The position numbers were made by a program, and so were the translations under genes. This document shows positions 22,101 through 33,782 of a DNA stretch of 64,000 bases, one piece after another. The DNA comes from Tricholomella constricta. Taxonomy: Eukaryota; Basidiomycota; Agaricomycetes; Agaricales; Lyophyllaceae. The stretch lies in assembly GCA_013368375.1 (NCBI GenBank), contig JAACJP010000005.1:744001-808000 (forward strand). Direction: 5' to 3'. Positions within the stretch are counted from its first letter, which is position 1. Each line of letters opens with the position of its first letter. The notes beneath the pieces were generated by a model. That model was not told the DNA's origin, did not search any database, and worked only from the letters and a program-made list of their open reading frames with translations.

Positions 22101-24255
22101 ATGACCGGTTGCGGCTGCCAATTCTCCACCCAGACCACTGGCCCGGTCTGGCATCCCGATGACAAGGCCATACCAACTCCTACCAGACCAAATGGCGAGA
22201 AGGACATCTATAGACCCGATATCCTGGAGCACATCGAGGCGACGATCAAGGAATTAGATGGTGAATTAAGGGAACTCAGCCTCGATATACACAGTAAGTG
22301 TCCCGTAGACTTCTCCCTGCACGTGCTGAACATGACGCGTATTTATAGGCCACCCTGAACTGAAATATGAGGAGCGGTATGCATTATAAGAAATAACATT
22401 ACGCGCCCTTTTTCAAGCTCTGCCCTGAACTAGCTATGCACATGACGCCCTTACCGCTTTCATGACCAAACACGGATTCGAGGTCACGAAACACTACCAT
22501 CTTGAGACTGCATGGCTCGCAACCTTTGCCCATGGAGAAGGTGGAAGAACCATCGGAGTCAATTCCGAGGTAGGTCTTCACCGTAGATTTCTAGATCCTT
22601 TTCGCATCAGTGACGAAACCGTTACTTCTTGACTTCAGATGGACGCATTGCCAGGCGTTGGCCACGCGTGTGGCCATAACTTGATCGCGATTTCAGGTAT
22701 CTACCTCTATTGACACGGAATACTGATACCGATCATCATGATTATCACCAGGTGTTGGTGTTGCAATCGCAATCCAGAAGGCTCTTATGAAATTTAACAT
22801 CGCGGGCAAAGTGGCTTTGTTGGGGACCCCTGGTAGGATTGGTGTTGTCTCTTTATAATTCGACGCGTGCCTAAGTTCTGTTCAGCGGAGGAAGGTGGTT
22901 CTGGTAAAATTATCCTTTTAGAGAAGGGCGCTTACAAGGAGATGTCTGCGTGTTTGATGTTTGTCTATCGCACGGAGTCCATCACCCTTGAAACTTACCT
23001 GTATTCTCACCAGGTGTCATCCTGCTCCAGGGCCAGTGGGCTCAGTCAGTCTCACCAGCTGCCTCGCTCTGGAACGCATCACGGTTGAATACTTTGGACA
23101 CACGTAAGGAGGCACTGAATTTGATGGCGATCTGCATTTTTTTGATGAGTCGGCCGAAGTGCTCACGCTGCTCTATCTCCTTGGGAGGGCAAAAACGCGC
23201 TAGACGCTGCGGTTCTTGGATACAACAATATCTCAGCTCTTCGGCAACAACTATTGCCCACCCATCGTGTGCACGGTATCTTCGAAGGGAAGGACTGGGC
23301 GCCTAATAGTACGTGATGTGCTTCTCCTTTAGCACAGATACATCGAGTGTTCAACGTTTTCCAGTTATTCCCGATTATGCGAAGATGATGTGCGTGTCTC
23401 CGTGTCCTTGATATGGAATTCTTCTGAACAATCAGAACCCACTCAAAATAGCTGCTACGTGCGTGCCCCAACCCGCGCCGAGCTCCAGGTCACTTTGAAG
23501 CGGGTACTTCCTTGCTTTGAGTAAGATATTCTGCCGCACGCCGAACCTTTTTTTTCTCATGTCACATCAGAGCTGCCGGTCTAGCAACAGGCTGTGAGGT
23601 CAAGATAAATCAAGAGGAGACTGGCACGCATGACCTTCGCCAGAACCTAGCCCTCGGTAAATTAAGCATAGTTGCCCGATGTCTACTGGTTCTAATCTGT
23701 ATCCTCAGGCGGAGAAGTGGCGAACATTATCACCGCGAAGTATGGCGCAATAGATTACGAGTACGGCATCAAAAGCGCGTCGACTGACTTCGTAAGTGGC
23801 CATGTACCTGTACTTATCTATTTCGCAATTTTGACATCTTTCTCGCAGGGAAATGTTACCTATGGTATGTTTCAAGAGCGGACTGCGCATTGAGTATACT
23901 AAAAAAGAAATTCCAGCCCTACCATCTCTCCATCCCGGATTCGGTACGTTGCTACACAATTTCTCACCCCCTGAAGCTTGTATTTACTCTTCGTAGCCAT
24001 TCCCACAATCAAAGACGGTGGAAACCACACCCCCGGGTTTACGAAGTCCGCTGCGACCATGCAGGCGCATTACGCCTGCCTCGATATCACCAAGGCGCTT
24101 GCTGCCACCGGTATGAGAGTCCTGATTGACGATGAGTTCTTAGCGAAGGTAATGAGAATGATCAAGTTCACCACGTAACCTCATCCAACTTTGCATACCT
24201 GCAGGTCAAGAAAACGTTCGAAGAAGATTCTGAAGTCCAAAGCTTGCTCAAATGA
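22101..24255 (+). CDS. M20-family metallopeptidase/amidohydrolase (PM20D2-like)
   Basis: Sixteen exons, join(22101..22293,22349..22376,22434..22569,22639..22696,22752..22832,22886..22958,23014..23103,23160..23308,23365..23389,23452..23520,23571..23656,23709..23791,23849..23864,23917..23943,23997..24148,24205..24255), give 438 aa. Metal ligands are in place: EMDALPGVGHACGHN (E, D and H region), TPAEEGGSGK (catalytic E-E pair), FGHTAHAALSPWEGKNALDA (dimerisation lid), and HTPGFTKSAAT near the C-terminus. The family hydrolyses amide bonds of acylated amino acids or dipeptides (aminoacylase and PM20D2 types), probably in the cytosol. Exons as small as 16 and 25 nt all keep frame. It is divergent to the helicase gene. 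Confidence 0.9.
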
Positions 24256-24787
24256 TGTACATGTGGAAATTGCATGGGAAAAGAAAGAGAAGATTCAAGG
24301 ACATTAACTGTATAACTATCGACGTGTATCTGACACTCAACTAACGTTCATGAATCGCAGTGATCAAGATAAATTCACAATTTCCTTGTGGCGCGATTGC
24401 CAGCGGTATGATATTGTACTCGTCGCATCTCAGTGCTAATGCTAACATCACTGGAAATGACGAATCTATTTGTATGCCAATGCTACGTCAATTTGTCAGG
24501 AATATAACGGTAGCCAGAGGCTGTCTCTACCTCCGACCCCACCGACAACTTTGTTCATTCGCTGATAACCCACACTAATAAGCACTCACCGCATTAAAGT
24601 TATTTTTGTGCGTTGCCTTACGAGTCAGGAGTCCATCGTTTATTCGATGTCGTGAACGTCTGTCAGAGCTGGTGGCATACGGACCGCCGGACCGGTCTGC
24701 CGCTTCGGATCTTGATTATCGCTTGGGATTTTGTTTGAACTCTCTCCTGGAATCTCCCATTCCTACCCTTACAAGCACCTCGGCATC
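24256..24787. other. Intergenic, no gene seen
   Basis: This is the 3' flank of the M20 gene and the promoter of the reductase gene. Only short frames are present. Confidence 0.5.
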
Positions 24788-26324
24788 ATGGAGGCTCAGA
24801 AAATTTCGAACATTCTCGTGGTTGGATTTGGCGCGGTGGGCGCAATATGTGCGTGATTGAACTGCTCTTCCGACAATTGACCGCCACTTGACTCCCGCCA
24901 TTATTTTCAGACTCTTACATCCTCAAGAGCAGTCGCCGTGCCCATGTTACATCAGTGGCGCGCAGTAACTATGATGCGGTGAATGGTTTGTCTGTACTAC
25001 GCGATTTCGAAAGATTTTGACCTATCTCATCTTGCCTTCGAAGATCACGGTTTACAAATCAAAAGCGGTAAATATGGACAGGAAACGGGTTGGCGGCCTG
25101 ATCGTTGTACGTCTTCTTGGCTAGTAGCCATTCTAATCTTTGTCTGACAATGGGAAGTGGTCAGGTCCGTTGCCGAGGCTGCTGATCGACCGTACTCCTA
25201 TGTGTTTATCACGACAAAGGTTGTACCGGAACGAATATCCACGGCCGACATCCTGAAGCCGCTGATATCTTCGCCTTATGCAGACAAGCATCCGCAATCC
25301 ACATATGTGTTTTTGCAGAATGGGCTCAATGTCGAGACAGAATTTTACCATGCTCTCGAGCAACTAGGGAAAAGCGAACCAAGTATCATCAGCACAGCTC
25401 TTTGGATCAACACCAACCTCATAGCACCCGATGTCGTTGAGCACAACAACTTCGTGAGTTTTTTGTATGGAGATCTTGGTATCGAGTCACCACTAATATG
25501 AACTCAAAAACAGGACAGAGTTACCCTCGGGATGTATCGTTTCAACGACTTCACGACGAATACCAACACTCCCTTAGAGGCTGCCATTTTAGAGGAAATC
25601 GCACGGATACTTGAGGCTGGCGGCAGCGAAGTCACGATCGTTAAGGAGGTGCAACGCATCAAGTTTGCAAAGAATTTCTGGAACGTCGCATTCTCCTCTT
25701 TCGCCACCCTCACGCAGTAGGTGTCTTTATCTGGAGAGGGAGCCAAAGCTGAATATATTTTAGACATAGGGTTCCGGCCTTATTTCGACCTCCTCCATCC
25801 GATCCTTCTTCCCCTTATTCTCCGTATATATCACCGACGACAGCGGACCTCATCACGAAGCACACCATCCCCACGATTAGAGCCACCCTTCAGGAGCTAC
25901 TTATACTTGGTAAAATTATTGCTCCCGACACGTATTCATTTCTCCTAACCAATGACTTCATTAATATTGCGTAGGTCGTGCCCTCGGGTATCAGGACGAT
26001 AAGGATGGTTTACCCTCTTCCGTAGTCGACGACGTGATTGAGAGCACACGCAGGCTCCACACTGTTCCTGAAAGCACTCATAAGCCAAGCATGATGCTTG
26101 ACGCTGAAAAGGGCCTGCCAATCGAGGTCGAAGTTATACTTGGGGAGGTTGTGCGCATGGCTCAGGAACGTGAAATTCCCATGCCCGTGAGTAAAAAGCA
26201 CTTTCTATTGTATTCAGCGGTTGATCAGTCCTGTGACCCTCAGCGTGTAGAGATGCTTTACGCCCTGCTACTGGTTGTTCAGAACCAGATATTGGCTAAG
26301 CTGGAGGCGCAGGGCATCAACTAG
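24788..26324 (+). CDS. Ketopantoate reductase family protein (ApbA/PanE)
   Basis: Eight exons, join(24788..24848,24911..24985,25044..25106,25158..25453,25514..25716,25764..25909,25975..26186,26244..26324), give 378 aa. The N-terminus ILVVGFGAVGAIYSYILK is a Rossmann GxGxxG NADP-binding loop; SVARSNYDAV follows beta-2. The C-terminal half contains KNFWNVAFSSFATLT (the conserved K-x-x-x-N of the family) and DDVIESTRRLHTVPESTHKPSMMLDAEKGLPIEVE, matching the (S/P)SM-x-x-D-x-x-x-x-x-x-x-E(I/V) signature of ketopantoate reductases. The enzyme reduces 2-dehydropantoate to pantoate in pantothenate/CoA synthesis. Fungi carry several paralogues, so the true substrate may differ. Confidence 0.9.
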
Positions 26325-26744
26325 AAGCGTCCTGGTGTATCCTGCATTTGTGCGTGTGTACTCGAGAAATAAACCTAGAAGTATAGCTTATCTACAAACC
26401 CTGAGATAGTTGAGCGCTTCGTGCTCATCGGTTGGCGTCAAAATGTATGATCGACAGCTGCACAGTCAGTTGGGCGTCAGCCCCAAATATCACTGACCGT
26501 GATCGCAGTCAAATATCACTGATCGCAGTCACAAATGAATCGGAGCTGATTCGAGGCTTACATAACCCGCGGCACTATAAAGTCGTGCCGTCAACGTTTC
26601 TTTTGTTTTCAGCGCTTCCTGCCAGTATCAGTTGTCTCCTGGACCTGGTCGAAAGAGCTTCTCCCCATTTTATACAACGCAGACTATTCTTCTTGAATCT
26701 TTCTTACCCGTGTACTTCTCTTGCAATTGAACTTCCCTGCACCA
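26325..26744. promoter_or_regulatory. Upstream region of the Argonaute gene
   Basis: A 420-bp gap between the reductase stop and the Argonaute ATG. It contains a short imperfect direct repeat (AAATATCACTGA... at about 26485 and 26512). No other feature. Confidence 0.45.
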
Positions 26745-29700
26745 ATGTCCTACCGCGGGTCAGAACGAGGACGCGGCCGTGGGGGCCCCCCTCCTGGGCG
26801 AGGAAGCCCAGACTTCCGAGGCAGAGGTGGCGGCTCTCCAGGTGGAGACAGGGGTGGATTTAGAGGCGGCTCTCCAGGTGGAGACAGGGGTGGTTTCAGA
26901 GGTGGTGGAGGTGGTTTCAGAGGGGACGGCGGTCGTGGTGGTTTCCGAGGCGGTCCTGGAGGCGGTCGCGGAGGTCCCCCACGTGAACCAGGAGGGTACG
27001 CGTGCTATTTTTGGACTTTGCCCTCCGATGCCAAATTCTGACGGTTCTGCAGCATATTTGCCGCGAACCAGCCTGCAAAGATCGACGCACGTCTGTCAGA
27101 CAATTCTGAACAAGCGTTGGTCGCAGCTTTTCGCAATATCAAATTGGAACGCGATGACCTTCCTCTGCGGCCCGACTTCGGTACACGGGGAAGGGAAATC
27201 AAGTTACGCGCCAATTTTTTCCCTGTCAAAGTCCCGAAAGGTCCCCTCTATGAATATGAGGTCACTATATCCCCGACGATGAAGACAACTATGCGCCGAG
27301 TCAAGAGGCGTATCTTCCAACTCGCTGAACAAACGCGTGACTGGGCGCGCAATGGTCTTCAGGGCACCGTCGCCCATGACCATTCAAGTAAATTAATCGC
27401 GGCCAAGAAGTTACCGCAGCCTCTTACCATTACCGTCCCGTATTACGACGAAGACGAACAAGCACCCAAAGCAGGAGGCAAGGAGTATGTCCTGACTATC
27501 GAGTTCAGCCGCAACATCGATACACAGGGCCTCCTTAGGCATGTCCTGATACTTTTCCCAGCGTATATGTCCTTATGTCATTCCCTAGCTATCTTGATGG
27601 TCAAGCCCAGTACAGGGGATACGATATTTTGCCTGTCATCGCTGCATTGAACGTAATCCTTGCTGCCCATCCTAATCGTTCTGGAGGTAGCGGCGTCATG
27701 GTAGGAAGAAACAGGTATTTCTTTCCGTCAGCCTCTGCTCCTTCGAGGCTTGGTGGAGGTCTCGAGGCCTGGAAGGGTTTCTACTCGTCCGTTCGGCCCT
27801 CTCACCATCAGTTGATGGTCAACGTAAACGGTACAATTGTCCCTCTGCTGCGGTGTAACATGGACTAAATATTTTGCACTTGCAGTATGTACGACGGCGT
27901 TCTACGTTCCCGGAAATCTAGCGCGAGCCATGACGGAGTTCAGGGATTCGAGCTTCGGTGCACGCATGAATGTTTTTGTGAAGGGCGTCAGAGTGAAGAC
28001 AACCCACCTGGGCTATAGGAAGACGGTGAAAGCCTTGACCAATGTCAATGCACGGCAATACAGTTTCGATGCCGCTGATCTCGGAGGTAAAGTGTCGGTG
28101 GAGACATATTTCAAGCGAAGTTCGCCAATTTTGCCCCTCGTCGCGATCGTACTGATTGATCATTGCCTTTTCGATAGAGTACAAGATCACTTTGCAGTAT
28201 CCGGATCTTCCATTGGTTGACGTGGGTGGCCTGAAGACCAACTATCTGCCCGCCGAAGTCTGCGAGATTCTGCCGAATCAACCATACCGAGGGAAGCTGA
28301 CGGACGAGCATACCGCCTCCATGATCCTCGTTGCGGCACAACCTCCCAATGTGAACGCGAACGCGATCGTTGGCCGTGGACTCGACGAGCTCGGGTTCCG
28401 CCAAGGTGCTGCCCCACTCGGCGCTTTTGGGATTTCCATCGGGTCAGAGATGGCAGTCGTGCCCGGCCGCATTCTTCCATCTCCAGGTATCAAGTATGGC
28501 CAAGGCACACCCGACGTTGACGATCGTGCAAGCTGGAACTTGCGTAATGTCCGTTTCGCGCGAGGCGCGACTCTGAACAACTGGGCGGTGCTCGTCATCA
28601 AAGACGGCAATCATCGTGACGAGTTCGCTGGGCCTGGAGATCCTGAGCTGTTGCACACCATGCAAGGCTTTGCTCAGATGTGCCGGCAAAGCGGTATGAA
28701 CGTCGATAAGAAGGACCCTGTGGTCGTTGCTTGTAACTTGCCACCTAAGGATCGTACGGACCCCACGCGCGCTGCGGCTATCACTGCCATCAGAACCACG
28801 TTGCGATCTCTCAAGGCGAAACCGACTTTGGTGATGGTTGTTTTGTCGAACGGAGACAAGCACGTTTACTCTGGCATCAAGCATCTTTGTGACTCGCACT
28901 TGGACTTGGGTATGTATGCCCTTTTCTCGAGTATAGCCTATGTGACATATTATTCAACAGCGACGGTGTGTGTTCACTCCTCCAAGATCCGCAAAGAAAG
29001 AGGTCAGTCCTGTCTGTTACATGGGTGACGTGTCTGAACTCACGCCGTAAAGGGCAACTGCAATACTTTGCAAATGTCGCCTTGAAAGTAAACATGAAGA
29101 TGGGCGGAGTGAAGTGCGGCCCTTTTTTCCAGTTTACCGACACCTTCTGACGTCTCAAAAACAGCCATTCTCTGGATGCGACCAACATGAAATGGCTGAC
29201 TCAAATGCCCACCATGCTCGTTGGAATCGATGTTACCCATCCGGGGCCTGGAAGCGTCAGAGGGACTCCTTCTATCGCTGCTGTGGTCGCCAGCGTCGAT
29301 CAACACTATGCACAGTATCCTGCGAGCATGGAAACTCAGGAGACCAAGAAAGAAGTACGTAGTAACGCAAATTCTCTTTCCTCCGCGGCGCTCACAAGAA
29401 ATTAGATGGTCACGAACTTGGCGAAAATGATGCACGAACGTCTCACACTTTTCAAGACTCGCAGCGGAAAGCTGCCGCAAAGGGTCCTTGTCTACCGCGA
29501 CGGAGTGTCCGAGGTAAGTCTGCTGCCCTCTGTCCATTGCCTCCTCTCACGAATGCAAATTTCAGGGCCAATTCCCCATCGTCGTCGATGAAGAGCTTCC
29601 AGCTATCAAAGCAGCTTTCAAGAAATTCGACACAGCTCAGGCGCCCTACCGTCCCAAGCTCAGCATCGTTATTTGCGTAGGTCTTCCATTCATGCTGCCC

Positions 29701-30267
29701 TCTCTTTACCTTCCATCTGACTGTATCATTAAGGGCAAACGCCATCACACCCGCTTCTACCCAACGGAGGCTCAGAACGCGGACCATAACGGGAACCCCA
29801 AGCCCGGCACCGTAGTCGACCGCGGCGTCACTGCCGTGTACCACTTTGACTTTTTCTTACAAGGTAATGCATGTCCCACTCTACACGAATCTCTCACCGC
29901 CTGCTCACATCATCTCTTTGCAGCGCACGGCGGCCTGCAGGGCACGACGCGCCCGACGCACTACTACGTCGTGCACGATGAAATTGGGTTTCGCGCGGAC
30001 GAGCTGCAGGGCCTCACGAACGCCGTCTCGTACATGTTTGCGCGCGCGACCAAGGCCGTCAGCCTCGTCTCGCCCGCGTACTACGCCGACCTCGCGTGCG
30101 AGCGCGGGCGCTGCTACTTGCACAAGCTCTTGCAGGGCATCGACGCGGGCGCATCGTCGGCGAGGAGTGGCAGCGCCGCGGAGGAACTGACCATGCGCGA
30201 GGCGGTCCAGATGTGGCATGGGGGCGTTGGGGGCCCTGCGCTGAAGGACACGATGTTTTATCTGTGA
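26745..30267 (+). CDS. Argonaute, catalytically complete, with RGG-rich N-terminus
   Basis: Twelve exons, join(26745..26995,27053..27538,27589..27830,27886..28119,28178..28909,28961..29002,29053..29113,29165..29354,29406..29513,29566..29676,29734..29863,29924..30267), give 976 aa. Residues 1-85 are Arg-Gly-Gly repeats, likely arginine-methylated. They are followed by the N domain, then PAZ (about 327-450, VETYFKRKYKITLQYPDLPLV), MID, and PIWI (about 690-945). All four slicer residues are visible: D705 in GIDVTHPG, E746 in TKKE, D778 in YRDGVSEGQ and H875 in RPTHYYVVHDE. The product should bind small RNAs and cleave matching transcripts in quelling-type silencing of repeats and transposons. 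Intron 2 uses a rare GC donor (AG/GCATGT at 27539). No Dicer or RdRP gene is visible nearby. Confidence 0.95.
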
Positions 30268-30487
30268 TTTCCGATTTCTCATGATTTCCCGAATTCTTCT
30301 TGATTCTTGGTATGTACCGACACCTGTATGTATGTTTGTGACGATGTGTGTGTAGTTGGAGTTTAGGGGTGGTGGAAGGGAATAGGCTAGGCCGATGTCT
30401 CTCTACTTTTGATTTGTGAACTATGCCTCGAATTGTACTATTATTGTGTGCTAAGCTGCTGGCAGCGAGCAAGAAACGACTGATTAC
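30268..30487. other. 3' flank of Argonaute
   Basis: A short spacer before the duplicated 3' fragment of the acidic gene; nothing recognised. Confidence 0.4.
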
Positions 30488-31102
30488 TAGTGGCGTATTC
30501 TAATATAGAAGCCCCGAATACGAACGATGCCCATGCTGCGAAAAAATCCAATCCTTCTGTTCTGCATCCAAAATCGAATGTCCCAAAGATGCATGCAACC
30601 AGACTCGAGCTCGACTCCTCGATTACTTGCCCAACCTCCCTTCCGCTCTTGGAGCACCAACAGAAGCAGCAGCAGCACACTTCCCGCGCACCTTCCTCGG
30701 CCAGAACGTCGCGTCCTTTAGCGGCGCCGCACGGACGTTCACATCTACAGGCGCTAGCACCCGGGCCCGGGCCCGCGGTCCCCTCCCGGGGGACGTCCCA
30801 TCTCCGTCCTTCTCCTTGGCCTCATCCCCGTCCCCGTTCCTAGATGAGCTCACAGGCGCCTCCGCACACTGCACGCGCCCTTCCCCGGCCCCAAGCGATC
30901 CCACGTCGACGACCGCCCCAGGCTCGGGCTCGGCTTCGAGTTCCAAATTGTCAATCCTGCACGCGCCTCGCACTCGAACGCGGACGCGTCGTACCCCACC
31001 GGTGGAGCATCAGGCATGACCATCCGTTTCCTCCTCCTCCTCCTTCCGTGCGCAGGTGCAGGTGCGGTGGGATCATCGAGAGGACTGCATTCGGAATAGA
31101 GA
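30488..31102 (-). pseudogene. Duplicated 3' fragment of the acidic low-complexity gene at 33783-35730
   Basis: The sequence matches about 33646-34272 in the same orientation. It includes the 3' flank (TATAGAAGCCCC, GCTGCGAAAAAATCCAATCC) and the last roughly 120 codons, ending APLKDATFWPRKVRGKC...PRAEGRLGK. There is no start and no upstream exon. At about 31100 it joins the truncated second RING copy. With the full gene it forms a pair of roughly 0.6-kb direct repeats that bracket the inverted duplication. Confidence 0.85.
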
Positions 31103-32448
31103 ATAGAAGATCATGAAGCGTCCTGCTTCTCCTCCGCCACCCAAATCCCATCCTAAATGCACCCTCCTCAACATCGTCCTCATCCTCATCATCATCGTCC
31201 TCGTCGCCTCCACGCCGATGCCCAGGGTACTCCCTGTGGCAGCGCGAGCACACCCCGTCCCAGATCTCATGCATACAATCAATGCATCGATATATCCCCC
31301 CGTCCTCCGCATCATACATGCCCAACTCCTCCAGCCCGCCTTCTCTCACCCCACCAGCCACCGTCGGATCGTTCACGTACCGCGGCAGGCGCGGCGCGAA
31401 GATGTCGGAGAACCGATTATGCGTGTGCCGCCTGAAAATATTGCGCCAGGGATCCGCACCGGCCGAGGTAGAGGCCTCCGACGCGGATGAGAGATCAGGT
31501 AAGGGCGCGGGGAGCTCGATCAGGCCGCTGCGCGCGCGATGCCTGCGACCATGCCTTTGATGCCCCAGACCCTCGATCACCTGCGCCCGGCAGATGGGGC
31601 ATTTCTTCTTCTTGAGGACGTGTGAGGGCTGGGGGACGCCCGGGGCGCGGATTGGCTCCTCGAGTGGGTGGAGGACGGGGTTCTCGGGCGCCGTGAACCA
31701 GCGGACGAGACAGCCGTGGCAGACTATGTGTCCGCAGGGTGCGAGTGCGAAGGGCTTGTCGAGGCAGATCTGGCAGGTGAGGGCTTGGTGGACTTGGGTC
31801 AATTGTGATTGATGTCTTCCGAGGAGCTGTGATCGTGATGATTTTAGGAAATGATAGACCTTTGAGAGAGTGCTAGAGCGGTCGTACCAGAGATTGAGTT
31901 GCAAGTTCTTGTTTTAATCGCGCTATCTGTGTTTTGGGAGAATCGGGCGGTGGCTGTGGTGATTCTTCCTTGGCTTTACCCTTTCCTTTGTCGGCGTACG
32001 GCTGTTTCAAACAGGGTTGATAAGCCATACCAGCTCAGGGAGGGCTCACGATTACGGGCATCGCGTCATCCACGTCGTCTATCGTTGACACATCCTCCGT
32101 CTTCGGCGCGGGTTCATATGGAGTGACGGACATGCTGGGAGACTCCTCCTGTGCACTGCTCTGCGTTCCGACCGTGACGCTCCTCGACTTGGACCTGGGA
32201 CGAGACTCGGGCTCGGCAGCGGTTGCGACTACAGGTGCTTTGCGTTTCCTCTTCCTCCTCCTCTTCTTGTCCTTCGTGGCAGCAGCGACGCCGTCATCTT
32301 TCTTTAGCTTCTTGTTGGACCGGGGTCTGTCTGTGCCGCCGTCGAGCTCTGAGGGACCGCGTTTCTTGGAATTCATGATTGGCGCCGGGAGAACGACGCT
32401 TCCGCTTGAGCTTGGGGTCACGGAAGTCACGTTGTGACCAATAAACAT
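30951..32448 (-). pseudogene. RING protein, copy 2, 3'-truncated and chimeric
   Basis: Exons complement(join(30951..31826,31888..32001,32050..32448)) stay open and match the first three exons of the gene at 12612. The Lys-rich region is kept, and so are the RING cysteines CQICLDK...CGHIVCHGC...CPICRAQ. Copy 2 has lost three codons inside the finger (CLD-KPF for CLDLLHKPF). Just after it, a stretch is read in another frame (IEGLGHQRHGRRHRARSG) because an 11-nt loss is compensated by a 2-nt gain. Beyond RSRTLHDLL, at about 31103, homology stops. The frame runs 50 residues into the duplicated acidic-gene fragment, so the acidic tail and last four exons are missing. Its start codon ATG at 32448 has no counterpart in copy 1. 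It is probably non-functional, although a RING-only product is conceivable. Confidence 0.8.
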
Positions 32449-33602
32449 GTCAGCAATACGCGGTCTGCACCTCCCTTGACCTCCCCATGTCTGTCTCCGT
32501 CGACTCCACTACAACTCCATACGTAAGGCTGAACAATATGCATGCAAGTCCTCCAACCCACACATACCGACAAGCCGTGAATGAGATCCGATCCAAAATC
32601 AAAAAGTGAGCGAGCCTGCTCGAAAGCGGATAGTTTATCTCATCTATTTCACACTTGCAGTGCTTCGCGTAAAAGCGCACATGTCTACAATTTCAATCTT
32701 CGTCCGGAAGAATTGCAGTCCGCTTTCGACCTCCTTGAGAAAGTGGAGGGACGAAAGTTAATCAGGTTGGTTGCCATCGTACGCAAGTGCTTTTCCTGAC
32801 GTTGTTTTTAGGGTTACCTATAGCGATGACTACAACTTCATCGTCAGATATATGCCCAGTCAAGTCCACGAAAGAGCCCATATCGCTTTCACTCTCCTCC
32901 TCAACAGTGCTCTTCTGCGATTGACTGCGGCACCATATCCTGATTTGGCTCCTGGATGCGAAAACATCGGAGCAATGAGTACGTCTGATAGGACACATAA
33001 TTTGAGTCTCGGTTTATCTTCCTTCCTAGCTTTTCAACTTGGACCGAGGAAGAAGGAGGCAGATGCTGCTGTCCGGCCCACTGTAGCTGATTCTCGCCTT
33101 CCTAGTGTCGTGCTTGAGGCTGGGAGTTCGGAAAGTCTTACGCAGCTGAAAATTGATGCGAGGCTTTGGATTGAACATACCCAAGAGGTTAGCCGATTTT
33201 TTTCTTGCAACTCACTCACCAGACCTTCCTTAGGTACGACTGGTCATCCTTATTTCAATCGACCCCCCCATTGCCCCTCACCCAACTTTTCCGAGAATCA
33301 CCGTCCAGTTGTGGAGAGGATTTGACCCTCGACGTCCTCCACGACACCCAGTGTCTCGGGTACGGGAAGCCCGCATGGTCTGGGCTGCCGATTGGACAGT
33401 TGCAGCAGCACCACTATACATACCTCTCGACGACATCTTCAGAGGACAGGTGCCTGCAGAGTATGGTAACAACGATCGAGTTTATTTGAACACTGATAGT
33501 TTGCGCCAGAAAATTATTACCGCATGGGCAGAGCTTTGATAATCCACCTTGTATCCCAGGTAGCATACACACTAGCGAGTACCGAGAATTTCAAAGAAAC
33601 CA
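31103..33602. repeat. Inverted segmental duplication, copy 2
   Basis: This is the reverse-oriented counterpart of 10936-13965. Borders are the RING sequence TTCATGATCTTCT (about 31103) and the shared 3' flank of the nuclease-like gene (GGTAGCATACACACTAGCGAG, about 33558-33578, with homology fading near 33602). The spacer between the two divergent genes is only about 90 bp here, against about 610 bp in copy 1. Confidence 0.9.
32538..33539 (+). CDS. PD-(D/E)XK/Uma2-like nuclease-fold protein, copy 2
   Basis: Four exons, join(32538..32605,32661..32765,32812..33187,33234..33539), give 284 aa. Exon sizes match copy 1 (105 and 376 nt identical; first and last differ by 3 nt). The core DSRLPSVVLEAGSSES...IDARLWIEHTQEVRLVILI keeps the E and SES positions but has E-A-G where copy 1 has E-V-G. 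No stop or frameshift is present, so unlike its RING neighbour it has stayed intact since duplication. That suggests it is or recently was under selection. It ends 244 bp before the convergent acidic gene. Confidence 0.7.
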
Positions 33603-33782
33603 TCCTCCGCTACAGCCATCACCAAAAAGGCAGAAAGTGAATGATAGCGTATTATAATATAGAAGCCCCTACTACGAACGATATTGATACCCATGCTGCG
33701 AAAAAATCCAATCCAATCCTTCCAATTGCAAAATCGAATGTCCCAAAGATGCGCGCAACAAGACGTCGATTCGATTACCTGA

